Shown here: piece after piece, positions 1-8,473 of the stretch
How positions within the stretch are numbered: the stretch's first letter is position 1
Layout: every line of letters starts with the position of its first letter
Notes under the pieces: generated by a model
Seen by the model: the letters and a program-made list of their open reading frames with translations, nothing else
Told to the model about the DNA's origin: nothing
The model's database searches: none
Translations under genes and position numbers: made by a program
NCBI RefSeq assembly: GCF_038396635.1
Contig: NZ_CP121687.1
Location: 62,001 to 126,000, forward strand
Origin: Defluviitalea saccharophila
GTDB taxonomy: Bacteria; Bacillota; Clostridia; Lachnospirales; Defluviitaleaceae
Direction: 5' to 3'
Length of the DNA stretch: 64,000 nucleotides

Positions 1-1
1 G

Positions 2-577
2 ATGGAAAGATATTTTACCAATACCCAAAGTGTTGAGCTAATCGACAGAATGATTGAATCAACCATGAAAACAGTTATTAAATATGTTCCTATGGTACTG
101 GAAGATTCTAATAATTATGAAGCTTGGGCACAAGTGATGTGGGCAGGAACATTGGCTCATAATAATTTGCTTAATACAGGAAGAGTTGGAGACTGGGGTT
201 CCCATGACATCGAACATGAAATAAGTGGCATTTACGATGTAGCCCATGGAGCAGGATTAGCTGTTGTATTTCCTGCATGGATGAAATATGTTTATAAACA
301 TGACCCTAACAGATTTGTCCAATTTGCTGTGAGAGTATGGAATGTTGAACAGGATTTCTTTGATCCTGAGAAAACAATATTGCAGGGAATTCAAAAACTT
401 GAGGAATTTTTTACATCCATAGGACTTCCTACCCGTCTTGAAGGTTTAGGCATTACTGACGATAGACTGGAAGAGATGGCTGACAAGGGTACTGATTCGG
501 ATCAAAAGACATTGGGCAATTTTGTAAAACTTCGAAAAAATGATATTTATAATATCTTAAAGCTAGCTCAAAAATAG
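2..577 (+). CDS. Iron-containing alcohol dehydrogenase (butanol dehydrogenase type), C-terminal part
   Basis: The frame is already open at the window edge, so only the last ~190 residues are seen and the Met at base 2 is internal. The fragment is the helical metal-binding domain of group III iron-dependent alcohol dehydrogenases. The segment SHDIEHEISGIYDVAHG (about residues 67-83) has the two C-terminal metal-ligand histidines (H68 and H82) 14 residues apart, as in FucO-like enzymes. The following GLAVVFPAWMKY is typical of clostridial NAD(P)H-dependent butanol dehydrogenases, which reduce aldehydes to alcohols in the cytoplasm at the end of fermentation. The exact substrate cannot be read. 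A strong terminator follows directly. Confidence 0.9.
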   Translation: MERYFTNTQSVELIDRMIESTMKTVIKYVPMVLEDSNNYEAWAQVMWAGTLAHNNLLNTGRVGDWGSHDIEHEISGIYDVAHGAGLAVVFPAWMKYVYKHDPNRFVQFAVRVWNVEQDFFDPEKTILQGIQKLEEFFTSIGLPTRLEGLGITDDRLEEMADKGTDSDQKTLGNFVKLRKNDIYNILKLAQK

Positions 578-581
578 AAGT

Positions 582-617
582 AAAAAAGTTAGTATCCGCG
601 GGATACTAACTTTTTTT
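582..617 (+). terminator. Intrinsic terminator after the alcohol dehydrogenase
   Basis: A perfect stem GTTAGTATCC / GGATACTAAC around a GCG loop starts a few bases after the stop codon. It is preceded by an A-run and followed by seven Ts. Confidence 0.93.
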
Positions 618-757
618 GAGAATAAATCGTATATCCTTTTGTGTGTAGAAATTGGAAAGTGGAATTGCATTATATAGATGTAATTTTTATTTTTTTATGT
701 TACAATGGGTACTGGTTATTATGATCTACAAAAAGTGCAACGGAAGGAGTTTACATT

Positions 758-2053
758 ATGAAACGAAAGTTTTGCTTTGTGTTGACATTTATGTTTTTAT
801 TAATGAATATTGTTCCTATTTCAGCCCAAGAAACCTCATTGCCCTTACAATCAGAAGCTGTCATTTTAATTGAAGAAAACACCGGTAAAGTACTATACGA
901 GAAAAATTCCTCTCAAAAAATGTATCCAGCCAGTACGACAAAAGTATTGACTGCTTTAATCGCTTTAGAAAACGCAGACTTAAATGAAGTTATAAAAGTT
1001 GGGAATGAAGTATATCAAGTACCTTTAGATGCAAGTAAAGCAGGGCACAATCCTGGAGACGAAATTACATTAAAAGATTTGGTGACATCTTTATTATTGC
1101 CTTCTGGCAACGATTCTGCATTTGTTATCGCTTCGTATTTAGCGAAGAAAAATACCGGCAATGATTCTTTAGATATAAACAGTGCTATGACGGAATTTGC
1201 AGCAATCATGAATGAAAGAGCCAAAGAAATAGGCGTAAAGAATTCCAATTTTGTAAATCCTCATGGATATCATAATGAAAATCATTATACAACGGCGTAT
1301 GATTTAGCCTTAATTACAAGGGAGGCTTTAAAAAATCCTGTATTTAGAGAAATTGTAAAACAGCCTTCTGCAAATATAGGCAGTGAATCCAGCCCAAATC
1401 AACAAAAATTATCTTTCAGAAACAGGAATTTGCTTTTGGACTCAAGAAACAGTAATACGTATTATCCTTATGCTACTGGAGTTAAGACAGGATTTACCGA
1501 TGAAGCAGGGGAATGTCTGGTTGCCTCAGCCACAAAAGACAACTTGAATTTGATTGCAGTATTATTAAACTCACCAGTGGATGCCCGCTGGAACGATGCA
1601 AAGACCTTATTTGATTATGGCTTTGAAAATTTTCAATTTCATCAGGTTGCTAAAAAAGGAGATATAATCGATAAAGTATATGTGGATAAACATTCTCCTA
1701 AAGGTCCTTCTGAATTGGAAGTTTTGATTAAAGAAGATTATACAGGATTATTTCATAAAAATGATATTTCTCGTATCCAAAAAACAATCTCCTGGGCACA
1801 GGAGCCTCTAGTTGCACCTATTACAGAAGGACAGAATGTAGGGGAAGTGACATTTATCCTGGATGGAGAGATATTATCGAAAATTGAGCTGATTGCGAAA
1901 TATGGTATTGAAAAGCGTACCATATGGGATGTGATGTTTTCAATTAATGCCATTCCTTATTGGTGCGGGGGAATAGGCGGTGTTCTTATTTTATTCACTA
2001 TTTCTAATGCAATTAGAAAAAGAAAAAGTCGAAGAGGATTTCATTTTAAATAA
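758..2053 (+). CDS. dacF: Serine-type D-alanyl-D-alanine carboxypeptidase (DacF / PBP5 family)
   Basis: 431 residues. An N-terminal signal peptide (residues 1-23, ending near ISAQE) is followed by a peptidase S11 domain with all three penicillin-binding motifs: STTK at 59-62 with the nucleophilic Ser59, SGN at 116-118 and KTG at 243-245. A beta-rich PBP5 C-terminal domain follows, then a C-terminal membrane helix near residues 400-418 with a basic KRKSRR tail. The enzyme should trim the terminal D-Ala from peptidoglycan stem peptides on the outer membrane face. The start has a good AAGGAG site 9 bases upstream. In Bacillus the dacF paralogue is forespore-specific; here the next gene is galM, so there is no sporulation context and the DacF symbol rests on family resemblance only. 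Confidence 0.88.
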   Translation: MKRKFCFVLTFMFLLMNIVPISAQETSLPLQSEAVILIEENTGKVLYEKNSSQKMYPASTTKVLTALIALENADLNEVIKVGNEVYQVPLDASKAGHNPGDEITLKDLVTSLLLPSGNDSAFVIASYLAKKNTGNDSLDINSAMTEFAAIMNERAKEIGVKNSNFVNPHGYHNENHYTTAYDLALITREALKNPVFREIVKQPSANIGSESSPNQQKLSFRNRNLLLDSRNSNTYYPYATGVKTGFTDEAGECLVASATKDNLNLIAVLLNSPVDARWNDAKTLFDYGFENFQFHQVAKKGDIIDKVYVDKHSPKGPSELEVLIKEDYTGLFHKNDISRIQKTISWAQEPLVAPITEGQNVGEVTFILDGEILSKIELIAKYGIEKRTIWDVMFSINAIPYWCGGIGGVLILFTISNAIRKRKSRRGFHFK

Positions 2054-2095
2054 TAAATTTATATAAATTATCAAAAATATTGGAGGGGAGAAAAC

Positions 2096-3154
2096 ATGGG
2101 GATTACAAAAAGAAGTTTTGGAAAGACAGAAGATGGTACTGAAGTATTCCTCTTTAAACTGGAAAATGCGCAAGGAGTGAGTACTGAAATTACGAATTTT
2201 GGTGGGATTGTTGTTTCTATTTTTGTGCCTGATAGAAACGGGAAAATTGATGATATAGCTCTTGGATTCGACAATCTGGACAGTTATCAAAAACCCGGTC
2301 CTTTTTTCGGAGCAATCATTGGACGTCATGCCAATCGAATAGAAAATGCTGAGTTTGAACTGAATGGCCAGACATATCACTTGGCTAAGAATGATGGCAA
2401 TAATCATCTTCATGGTGGAATGAAAGGCTTTGATAAAGTGGTATGGACTCCAGAGATTGTTAAGACTGAAGAAGGAGAAGCGTTACAGCTTACTTATTTA
2501 AGCAAAGACGGAGAAGAAAATTATCCCGGCAATCTTGAAGTCAAGGTTTTATACTCATTAAATGATCACAATGAATTAAGAATTGATTACTATGGAGTTT
2601 CTGATAAGGATACAGTAGTGAATCTTACAAACCATACGTATTTTAATCTTGCTGGACATGACTCAGGAGATATCTTAGAACATCAATTAATGATTAATGC
2701 CGATCAATTTACAGTAATTAATGATGAGTGTATTCCTACAGGAGAAATCAGAGATGTAAAGGGAACTCCTATGGATTTTACGACTTTAACACCAATTAGA
2801 AACGGGATTTTTTCAGATGACGAACAAATCAAATGCGGAAAAGGTTATGATCATAATTGGGTATTAAATGTTAGCGGTAAAACTCCTGAAAAAGCAGGAG
2901 AAGTATATGAACCAAACAGTGGAAGATTGATGGAATTTTACACCACAAAACCTGGCGTTCAGTTTTATTCTGGTAATTTCATTAAGGACTGTGATAAGGG
3001 TAAAGGTGGAGCTGTTTACGAAAAATGGGCTGGATTATGTCTTGAAACACAATATTTCCCCAATTCATTAAAGCATAAACATTTTCCTTCCGCTATTCTT
3101 AGAGCAGGGGAAGAATATAGACATACTACTATCTACAAATTTTCTACAAAATAA
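2096..3154 (+). CDS. galM: Aldose 1-epimerase (mutarotase)
   Basis: 352 residues, the usual length for GalM. It interconverts alpha and beta anomers of aldoses such as galactose and glucose in the cytoplasm. The family motifs are in order: ATIGRHANRI-like segment near residue 75 (GAIIGRHANRIENA), NHLHGG near 102, NHTYFNLAGH near 178 with the catalytic His, and ETQYFPNS near 320 with the catalytic Glu. A strong GGAGGGGAG ribosome site precedes the ATG. It lies 42 bases after dacF on the same strand and may be cotranscribed. No galactose operon genes are nearby. Confidence 0.93.
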   Translation: MGITKRSFGKTEDGTEVFLFKLENAQGVSTEITNFGGIVVSIFVPDRNGKIDDIALGFDNLDSYQKPGPFFGAIIGRHANRIENAEFELNGQTYHLAKNDGNNHLHGGMKGFDKVVWTPEIVKTEEGEALQLTYLSKDGEENYPGNLEVKVLYSLNDHNELRIDYYGVSDKDTVVNLTNHTYFNLAGHDSGDILEHQLMINADQFTVINDECIPTGEIRDVKGTPMDFTTLTPIRNGIFSDDEQIKCGKGYDHNWVLNVSGKTPEKAGEVYEPNSGRLMEFYTTKPGVQFYSGNFIKDCDKGKGGAVYEKWAGLCLETQYFPNSLKHKHFPSAILRAGEEYRHTTIYKFSTK

Positions 3155-3170
3155 ATAGGGATATTAACAA

Positions 3171-3220
3171 AAAAAGAGACGTTAGACATCTTTAAATTAA
3201 AGAATGTCTGGCGTCTTTTG
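3171..3220. terminator. Bidirectional intrinsic terminator between galM and the chromate transporter genes
   Basis: A long stem (GACGTTAGACAT with ATGTCTGGCGTC, two G-T wobbles, extended by an inner CTTTA/TAAAG) is flanked by an A-run on the left and a T-run on the right. It can serve the convergent genes on both sides. Confidence 0.85.
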
Positions 3221-3235
3221 TTAATAAGGAATTAG

Positions 3236-3796
3236 TTATTTTAAAATAATCCCAATGATACCTGAAGCAATGATATAAAGGATAGGGTGTTTTTTATACT
3301 TGATAATTAGATAGAGTAGTATCGCAAATAATACAATAGCTTTATAATTCAATAATTCTAACAATACACCAGTTTTAATAAATTGATTAATATTTAGTAA
3401 TGCTATTTTTGCTACTTCAAATCCTGCAGCAGCGATAAGCCCTATAACTGTAGGACGGATTCCGTTAAGACTTGCTCTGACAATAGGTTCTTCGCTAAAT
3501 TTCATGTAATAATGTGCAATAATAATAATAATAATAATTGACGGTGTTACAATGCCTAAAGTAGTCAAAACAGAACCGATAATACCTGCAGTCTTATAAC
3601 CCACAAAAGTGGCTGTATTTATTCCGATGGGACCAGGAGTAGATTCTGAAATGGCAATCATGTTGATCAAATCATAGGAGGATATCCAGTGATATTTCTC
3701 TGCTAATTCTTGAAGGAAAGGCAGAGTAGCTAGTCCGCCACCAATAGCAAACAAACCAATTTTAAAAAATTCTATCAATAGCAACAAGTAAATCAT
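3236..3796 (-). CDS. chrA: Chromate transporter, second half-size subunit (CHR family)
   Basis: 186 hydrophobic residues forming a single Chromate_transp domain. The family hallmark FAIGGGLATLPFLQ is near residue 16, followed by STPGPIGINTATFVGYK near residue 50. Long ChrA proteins contain two such domains; here each domain is a separate gene (short-chain CHR pair). The family carries chromate and probably sulfate-like anions across the membrane, but in anaerobes the true substrate is unknown. Its start codon overlaps the stop of the upstream half by one base (TAATG), so the pair is translationally coupled and probably forms a heterodimer. Confidence 0.88.
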   Translation of the reverse strand: MIYLLLLIEFFKIGLFAIGGGLATLPFLQELAEKYHWISSYDLINMIAISESTPGPIGINTATFVGYKTAGIIGSVLTTLGIVTPSIIIIIIIAHYYMKFSEEPIVRASLNGIRPTVIGLIAAAGFEVAKIALLNINQFIKTGVLLELLNYKAIVLFAILLYLIIKYKKHPILYIIASGIIGIILK

Positions 3797-4338
3797 TATG
3801 CATCCACCTTCTTATTAAGATTAATAAAAGCGCCCAGGAGCCCTCCAAAGATAATAATAATCACTGGCGATATGTTTGTAAAAGTAATTAAAATAAAAGA
3901 AGAAGAGAATAAAATTATTCCAATCCAATTTTTAATGGATTGTTTCCACATTTTAATAATAGTGCTTGTAATAAGAGCTGCTACAGCAACTCTAATGCCT
4001 CCCAAAGCATGTTGTACAATAGGATAGTCCTGAAAATGTTGAAAAAACATCGCAATAGTAGTTATAATGATCAAGGAAGGGAATACTATTCCAAAGGTAG
4101 CAAAGATTGATCCAATGATTCCTTTTCTTTTGTAGCCGATAAATGTAGCGGTATTCACTGCAATAACTCCTGGAGTACACTGGCTGATAGCATAATAATC
4201 CATCACTTCATCGTTAGTCGCCCATCTTTTTTTTTCGACTATTTCTTTTTGGATAATAGGAAGCATAGCATAGCCTCCACCAAAAGTAAATCCACCTATT
4301 TTGCAAAAGGTTAAAAATAAATCTAAAAGTTCTTTCAT
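3796..4338 (-). CDS. chrA: Chromate transporter, first half-size subunit (CHR family)
   Basis: 180 residues, one Chromate_transp domain. The N-terminal motif FTFGGGYAMLPIIQ is near residue 17 and QCTPGVIAVNTATFIGYKRKG near 52 (quoted in part), the same blueprint as its downstream partner, so the two are paralogous halves. AAAGGAG lies 9 bases upstream of the ATG. It is the first gene of a two-gene operon ending at the bidirectional terminator near 3.2 kb. Confidence 0.88.
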   Translation of the reverse strand: MKELLDLFLTFCKIGGFTFGGGYAMLPIIQKEIVEKKRWATNDEVMDYYAISQCTPGVIAVNTATFIGYKRKGIIGSIFATFGIVFPSLIIITTIAMFFQHFQDYPIVQHALGGIRVAVAALITSTIIKMWKQSIKNWIGIILFSSSFILITFTNISPVIIIIFGGLLGAFINLNKKVDA

Positions 4339-4431
4339 TTCTATAAACTCCTTTCGAAATCCTAATTATTAGTTATAGAATATCATATACAAATTTATAT
4401 TTTTTTATATGTTTTACATATCATAAATAAT

Positions 4432-4456
4432 AAGCTATTGGTCATTCCAATAGCTT
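4432..4456 (-). terminator. Hairpin at the end of the OadB operon
   Basis: Perfect 10-bp stem AAGCTATTGG / CCAATAGCTT with a TCATT loop, just after the stop of the 44-residue gene. On the minus strand the following tract is only moderately T-rich; on the plus strand a better T-run follows, but no plus-strand gene ends here. Confidence 0.65.
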
Positions 4457-4472
4457 CATTTTTTTGGTAAGT

Positions 4473-4607
4473 TTAATTATTATCTTTTTCCTGAGATGGA
4501 ATTTTTGTAAGCAGCATAACGATTAATGTAATTAATATAATGATAAAAAATATTCCAGCCATACCTTTCCACATTATTTCCAGTGAAAGCATAAAATTAT
4601 CGATCAT
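4473..4607 (-). CDS. 44-residue single-pass membrane protein, oxaloacetate decarboxylase gamma-like
   Basis: Small gene found by reading the gap after oadB. The product starts MIDNFMLSLEIMWKGMAG, has one long hydrophobic helix (FFIIILITLIVMLL) and a short polar tail KIPSQEKDNN. A short single-helix protein with a WKGM-type segment just before the helix, encoded next to OadB, is the pattern of OadG-type gamma subunits, which anchor and stabilise sodium-pump decarboxylases. AGGGGTATAAT gives a usable ribosome site 6 bases before the ATG. It lies 32 bases downstream of oadB. It is shorter than typical OadG (about 80 residues) and lacks the usual zinc-binding C-terminus, so the assignment is by size, topology and position. 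Confidence 0.7.
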   Translation of the reverse strand: MIDNFMLSLEIMWKGMAGIFFIIILITLIVMLLTKIPSQEKDNN

Positions 4608-4639
4608 ATTATACCCCTTTCTATATACTTCCTTAGTCA

Positions 4640-5776
4640 TTAAAGCATTTTAGTCAGCAGATTCAGTATAATACCTCCTGCAACTACTGAGCCTATTTGT
4701 CCGGACACATTTGCCCCAACAGCATGCATTAAAAGATGATTTGTGGGGTCTTCTTTAAGGCCCATTTTTTGAATAACCCGAGCGGACATAGGAAATGCCG
4801 AAATACCTGCTGCTCCAACCATTGGATTGACCTTTTCTTTCAAGAAAAGATTGAGAAGCTTTGCGAATAATACGCCGCCGATTGAATCAAAGACAAAGGC
4901 TACCAATCCAAGACACATAATGAATAAAGTATCTAATTTTACAAAGGCCTCTGCAGTCATACTAAAGGAAATAGTGATTCCTAATAATAAGGTTATAAGA
5001 TTCGCCAATGTGTTTTGTGCTGTATCAGATAAACTGTTTAAAACGCCGCATTCTCTAATAAGATTACCAAACATTAAGAAGCCGACTAAGGCTACGGATG
5101 TTGGTGCCACAAGACCAGCAATAAAAGTTACAATTATGGGGAACAGGATCCTGGTTTGTTTAGAAATAGAACTTGGATTATAGGGCATTCTAATCCGTCT
5201 TTCTTTTTTTGTTGTTACAAGCTTAATTGCCATTGGCTGAACGATTGGTACCAATGCCATATAAGAATATGCAGCTACGGCAATAGGTCCTATGTAAGCT
5301 GAGCCTAGAACTTGTGATACAAGTATTGATGTAGGACCATCGGCAGCACCGATTATTCCGATGGAAGCTGCGTCTTTCAAATCGAATCCCAGTAATGTCG
5401 CCATAGATAATGCAAAAAAGATACCGAATTGTGCGGCTGCACCAAATAAAAACATTTTGGGATTAGAAAGCAATGGACCAAAATCAATCATTGCACCAAT
5501 GCCGATAAAGAGTAAAATAGGCAGTGCCTCAGAAGCTTCAATACCTACTTCAAATAACCATTGTATGATTCCGTGAGTTTCTCCAATACCTGCAAGGGTT
5601 TGATTTAAAACTCCTGATGCAGGAAGATTAACTAAAATTGCACCAAAACCCATAGGAAGTAATAATGCTGGTTCGAAGTCCTTATAGATAGCTAAGTATA
5701 TAAGTAGCATACCAATTCCATACATAACTATCTGCTGAGGTGTAATTGCTAAAATTCCAGACACTAAAAAATCCAT
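4640..5776 (-). CDS. oadB: Sodium-translocating decarboxylase beta subunit (OadB/GcdB/MmdB family)
   Basis: 378 very hydrophobic residues with many membrane helices. The family signature GAADGPTSI is at about residues 143-151, and GAMIDFGPL near 94-102 and AAGISAFPMSARV near the end also fit. In the known enzymes the beta subunit couples decarboxylation of a carboxybiotin carrier to Na+ export. No alpha (carboxyltransferase) or biotin-carrier gene is adjacent; the only partner seen is a 44-residue gamma-like gene downstream. The cognate decarboxylase (oxaloacetate, methylmalonyl-CoA or glutaconyl-CoA) must be elsewhere. AGGAGG lies 9 bases before the start. Confidence 0.9.
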   Translation of the reverse strand: MDFLVSGILAITPQQIVMYGIGMLLIYLAIYKDFEPALLLPMGFGAILVNLPASGVLNQTLAGIGETHGIIQWLFEVGIEASEALPILLFIGIGAMIDFGPLLSNPKMFLFGAAAQFGIFFALSMATLLGFDLKDAASIGIIGAADGPTSILVSQVLGSAYIGPIAVAAYSYMALVPIVQPMAIKLVTTKKERRIRMPYNPSSISKQTRILFPIIVTFIAGLVAPTSVALVGFLMFGNLIRECGVLNSLSDTAQNTLANLITLLLGITISFSMTAEAFVKLDTLFIMCLGLVAFVFDSIGGVLFAKLLNLFLKEKVNPMVGAAGISAFPMSARVIQKMGLKEDPTNHLLMHAVGANVSGQIGSVVAGGIILNLLTKML

Positions 5777-6099
5777 AAATCTTAATCCTCCTAAACATTA
5801 AATTTTCCACTCCTCATTATATCATAATCCTTTCAAATGTACAGGTTGAATATTATATTACAGTAATTTTGAGGTTCAATTATTTGACATTCAAAAATTC
5901 TTTGCGTAAAATATCTAATATTCCTAGTTCACTTGGAAGCTTTATATTAGGAGGAGTATTTTCTTAAGAAAGGAATTTGGCAATCAATAATTATATCCTT
6001 TCTAAGGTGCATTAAGTAAGGAAATATTGCTTATAATATTGGAAATAGATTTTTGTGTATAATGATACTGAACTAACTTTTTAATGGAGGAGATACATA
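5777..6099. other. Divergent intergenic region between oadB and the aminopeptidase gene
   Basis: AT-rich, 323 bases. It should hold both divergent promoters. A TATAAT at 6057-6062 is a candidate -10 for the aminopeptidase, but no convincing -35 lies at the right distance. No small ORF with a good ribosome site and no stable hairpin were seen. Confidence 0.5.
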
Positions 6100-7329
6100 A
6101 TGGATACAATGGTATTAGAAAAATATGCAAAGCTGCTTGTGAAAATAGGAGTTAATATTCAAAAAGGACAGATTCTAGTTATTTTAAGTCCGATTGAAGC
6201 TGCACCTTTTACAAGAATTATTTCCGAAATTGCTTTTAAAGAAGGGGCAAAAGACGTACAAATATTGTGGAAAGATGAATTATCTACAAAAATTAAGTAC
6301 CTCCACGCACCGGACGAGGTGTTTGAAGAATACCCCAACTGGCAGAAGGAATTTTATATTTCATACGCAAGAGCTGGGGCTGCCTTCTTAAATATTTATG
6401 CTGCAGACCCTGAACTCCTAAAAGACGTTAATGCCGAAAGGGTTGCAAAATATCATAAGGTAACTAATATCGCTTTGAAAGAATACAGAGAAAGAACTAT
6501 GACCAATCAAAATGCCTGGTGTATTGCTTCTATTCCAACCGTCTCATGGGCAAAGAAGGTATTTCCGGACTTATCTGAAGAAGAAGCAGTAAATAAGTTA
6601 TGGGAAGCAATATTAAAAACAGTTCGTGTAGACAGGGAAGATCCTGTGGCTGCATGGGAAGAACATAAAAATAATTTGAAAAAGAGAATGGAGATTTTAA
6701 ATTCTCATAGGTTCCAGTACCTCCATTATAAAAATGCATTGGGCACCGATCTTAAGATTGAGCTTCCCGAAAACCATATTTGGATGGGAGGAGCGGATTT
6801 TACCCAAGAAGGCCTTGCTTTTATAGCCAATATGCCAACGGAAGAAGTATTTACCCTTCCTAAGAAAACAGGGGTTAACGGAAAAGTCGTAAGTTCCATG
6901 CCTTTAAATTATAACGGAAGTTTAATTGAAAACTTTTCTCTTACTTTGAAAGATGGAAGAATTATTGATTTTACTGCGGAGAAAGGATACGAAAACTTAA
7001 GGCATCTTATTGAGACCGATGAAGGATCTCATTACTTAGGAGAAGTTGCACTGGTTCCTTATGATTCTCCGATTTCTAATCTTAAGACTTTATTTTATAA
7101 TACCTTATTTGATGAAAATGCATCCTGCCATTTAGCTATTGGTAAGGCATATTCTCCTTGCATTAAAGGCGGAGAAAAAATGTCCACTGAAGAATTAGAA
7201 AAAGAAGGTGCAAATGACTCTCTTGTACATGAAGACTTTATGATCGGAACAAAGGATTTAGAAATAATGGGAACTACCTTTGACGGAAAAGAAATTCCTA
7301 TATTTAAAAACGGAAATTTTGCATTTTAA
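6100..7329 (+). CDS. Aminopeptidase, M29 family (AmpS/PepS/aminopeptidase T)
   Basis: 409 residues, the normal length of thermophilic-type M29 metalloaminopeptidases, which remove N-terminal residues from peptides in the cytoplasm with two divalent metal ions. Candidate metal ligands appear in order: Glu in NMPTEEVFTLP (near 245), Glu in HYLGEVALV (near 315), His in CHLAIGKAYSP (near 345) and His/Asp in LVHEDFMIGTK (near 376-378). GGAGGAG is well placed before the ATG. Monocistronic, ended by a clear terminator. Confidence 0.93.
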   Translation: MDTMVLEKYAKLLVKIGVNIQKGQILVILSPIEAAPFTRIISEIAFKEGAKDVQILWKDELSTKIKYLHAPDEVFEEYPNWQKEFYISYARAGAAFLNIYAADPELLKDVNAERVAKYHKVTNIALKEYRERTMTNQNAWCIASIPTVSWAKKVFPDLSEEEAVNKLWEAILKTVRVDREDPVAAWEEHKNNLKKRMEILNSHRFQYLHYKNALGTDLKIELPENHIWMGGADFTQEGLAFIANMPTEEVFTLPKKTGVNGKVVSSMPLNYNGSLIENFSLTLKDGRIIDFTAEKGYENLRHLIETDEGSHYLGEVALVPYDSPISNLKTLFYNTLFDENASCHLAIGKAYSPCIKGGEKMSTEELEKEGANDSLVHEDFMIGTKDLEIMGTTFDGKEIPIFKNGNFAF

Positions 7330-7338
7330 AATTTTTAT

Positions 7339-7362
7339 ATTGCATAGGAAATCCGGAAGATG
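7339..7362 (+). repeat. Fragment of the dispersed hairpin repeat (left arm)
   Basis: TTGCATAGGAAAT followed by CCGGAAGA matches the left arm of the repeat family seen in full at 25.1 and 55.4 kb. The right arm is missing, so this is probably a decayed copy. Confidence 0.5.
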
Positions 7363-7368
7363 TAATGA

Positions 7369-7396
7369 AAAGCCTAAGAGTGATCTCTTAGGCTTT
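7369..7396. terminator. Bidirectional terminator after the aminopeptidase and sdpI-like genes
   Basis: Perfect 12-bp stem AAAGCCTAAGAG / CTCTTAGGCTTT with a TGAT loop between two convergent genes. T-rich tracts lie on both strands. Confidence 0.88.
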
Positions 7397-7403
7397 AAAA
7401 ATT

Positions 7404-8042
7404 TTATTTTGATTTTAATTCTTTTTGGTATTCAAGGTAAGCATAGATAGATATAAATAACATGAACACTGCCAGAGATACCATAAACAGTATAAAGCTA
7501 AAAGCGCCTTTAATAAATGAAGTACATATTAAAACCATACCTACTAACATAAAGCCCCTACCGCCTATTCTATGGGTTTTTTTCCATACTGTTTCACTGG
7601 CAAGGGTCCAGGGGAGTTTAATTCCTGTAAGATAATTAGAACGTAGTTGTGACATATAATTGCCCATGACTACAAAAAGAATTCCAATGATTAATTTAAT
7701 AAACATATCCATGCTTTTTATGACATTGAAGGTTGCCAGTACGGTAAGCCAGTGTATAGCAATAAGAGTCAACACGGTGCTAATGGACATTATGGAATAG
7801 GCTTTGCTATGTTTTTTATAATTTTCTTTTTTTGGATCCAATTTAGGAGAATAAAGCATTAATAAATAAATCCCTGCAGGAAGAGCCGCTGTCATGAAAA
7901 TCATATATTTAGAGCTGTAATCATCTATTTCACCGTTAATTCCCCAATGGGTAGGTATTTGTTCTGGTAAAGAAGGAAAAATGATTACGGTTCCAATTAT
8001 AGAAAGTACAATTAAAAGCCAAATAAATTTATTATGTTTCAT
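7404..8042 (-). CDS. SdpI-like membrane protein (DUF1648 + SdpI family)
   Basis: About 212 residues with six or so membrane helices. The N-terminal segment LPEQIPTHWGINGEIDDYSSK (given in part) is the DUF1648 signature, and the later GNYMSQLRSNYLTGIKLPWTL is the SdpI signature. In Bacillus subtilis SdpI protects against the SdpC toxin and relays its presence to the repressor SdpR. I chose the ATG at 8042, 8 bases after AAGGAG; the GTG nine bases earlier lies inside that site. It starts 5 bases after the ArsR-type gene. No SdpABC toxin genes are visible, so the role may be general envelope stress or immunity to another strain's toxin. Confidence 0.85.
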   Translation of the reverse strand: MKHNKFIWLLIVLSIIGTVIIFPSLPEQIPTHWGINGEIDDYSSKYMIFMTAALPAGIYLLMLYSPKLDPKKENYKKHSKAYSIMSISTVLTLIAIHWLTVLATFNVIKSMDMFIKLIIGILFVVMGNYMSQLRSNYLTGIKLPWTLASETVWKKTHRIGGRGFMLVGMVLICTSFIKGAFSFILFMVSLAVFMLFISIYAYLEYQKELKSK

Positions 8043-8047
8043 AATCG

Positions 8048-8308
8048 TCACTCCTTTTCTTTAAAATCATATATCCACCCAATTAGTTCTTGAAATACGG
8101 TGGTATTAAGAGAATAGATAATGTTTTGACCTTGCCTTTCGGTTTGGACCAGATCGGCCTGCTTTAATATACTTAAGTGGTGGCTTAAAGAAGGCTTACT
8201 GATGTTAAATTCTTCAGCTATCTCCCCTGCAGACATATCTTTTTCCCGTAGCAGTTTCAGAATTTTTCTTCTATTCTTATCCGACAAAGCTTTAAATATA
8301 CTATCCAA
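8048..8308 (-). CDS. ArsR/SmtB-type autorepressor (SdpR-like)
   Basis: About 86 residues of a winged helix-turn-helix: ALSDKNRRKILKLL begins the domain and SAGEIAEEFNISKPSLSHHLSILKQA is the recognition region (given in part). There are no metal-binding cysteine pairs, which fits the SdpR subgroup rather than metal sensors. The best start is a TTG at 8308, 8 bases after AAAGGGG; an upstream TTG at 8326 lies inside the operator palindrome and has no ribosome site. It is the first gene of a two-gene operon with the SdpI-like protein and probably represses it by binding the palindrome just upstream. Confidence 0.85.
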   Translation of the reverse strand: MDSIFKALSDKNRRKILKLLREKDMSAGEIAEEFNISKPSLSHHLSILKQADLVQTERQGQNIIYSLNTTVFQELIGWIYDFKEKE

Positions 8309-8321
8309 CGCATTCACCCCT

Positions 8322-8363
8322 TTCAATTAGATATTTAGATATTTATCTAAATATCTAATTGAA
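8322..8363. promoter_or_regulatory. Palindromic operator of the sdpR/sdpI-like operon
   Basis: Two perfect 19-base arms (TTCAATTAGATATTTAGAT and its complement) surround a 4-base ATTT centre, immediately upstream of the repressor gene. The repeated AGATATTTAGAT units inside each arm suggest two dimer sites. Position and symmetry fit autoregulation by the ArsR-type protein. Confidence 0.8.
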
Positions 8364-8473
8364 TTATATCATTATTTTTTATTATTTCAATATGGAATTT
8401 ATATTATTCCACATTTTTAATACCTTGATCTAATATAAATAAAATGTATTAGTCTAATAATAGGGGGATATAT

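Noticed and set aside
1991-2413. 140-codon minus-strand frame across the dacF-galM junction
   Set aside because: Overlaps two solid plus-strand genes and has no translation signal.
3236-4338. Frameshifted full-length chrA
   Set aside because: Two half genes overlap cleanly by TAATG with separate ribosome sites and start codons; short-chain CHR pairs are normal.
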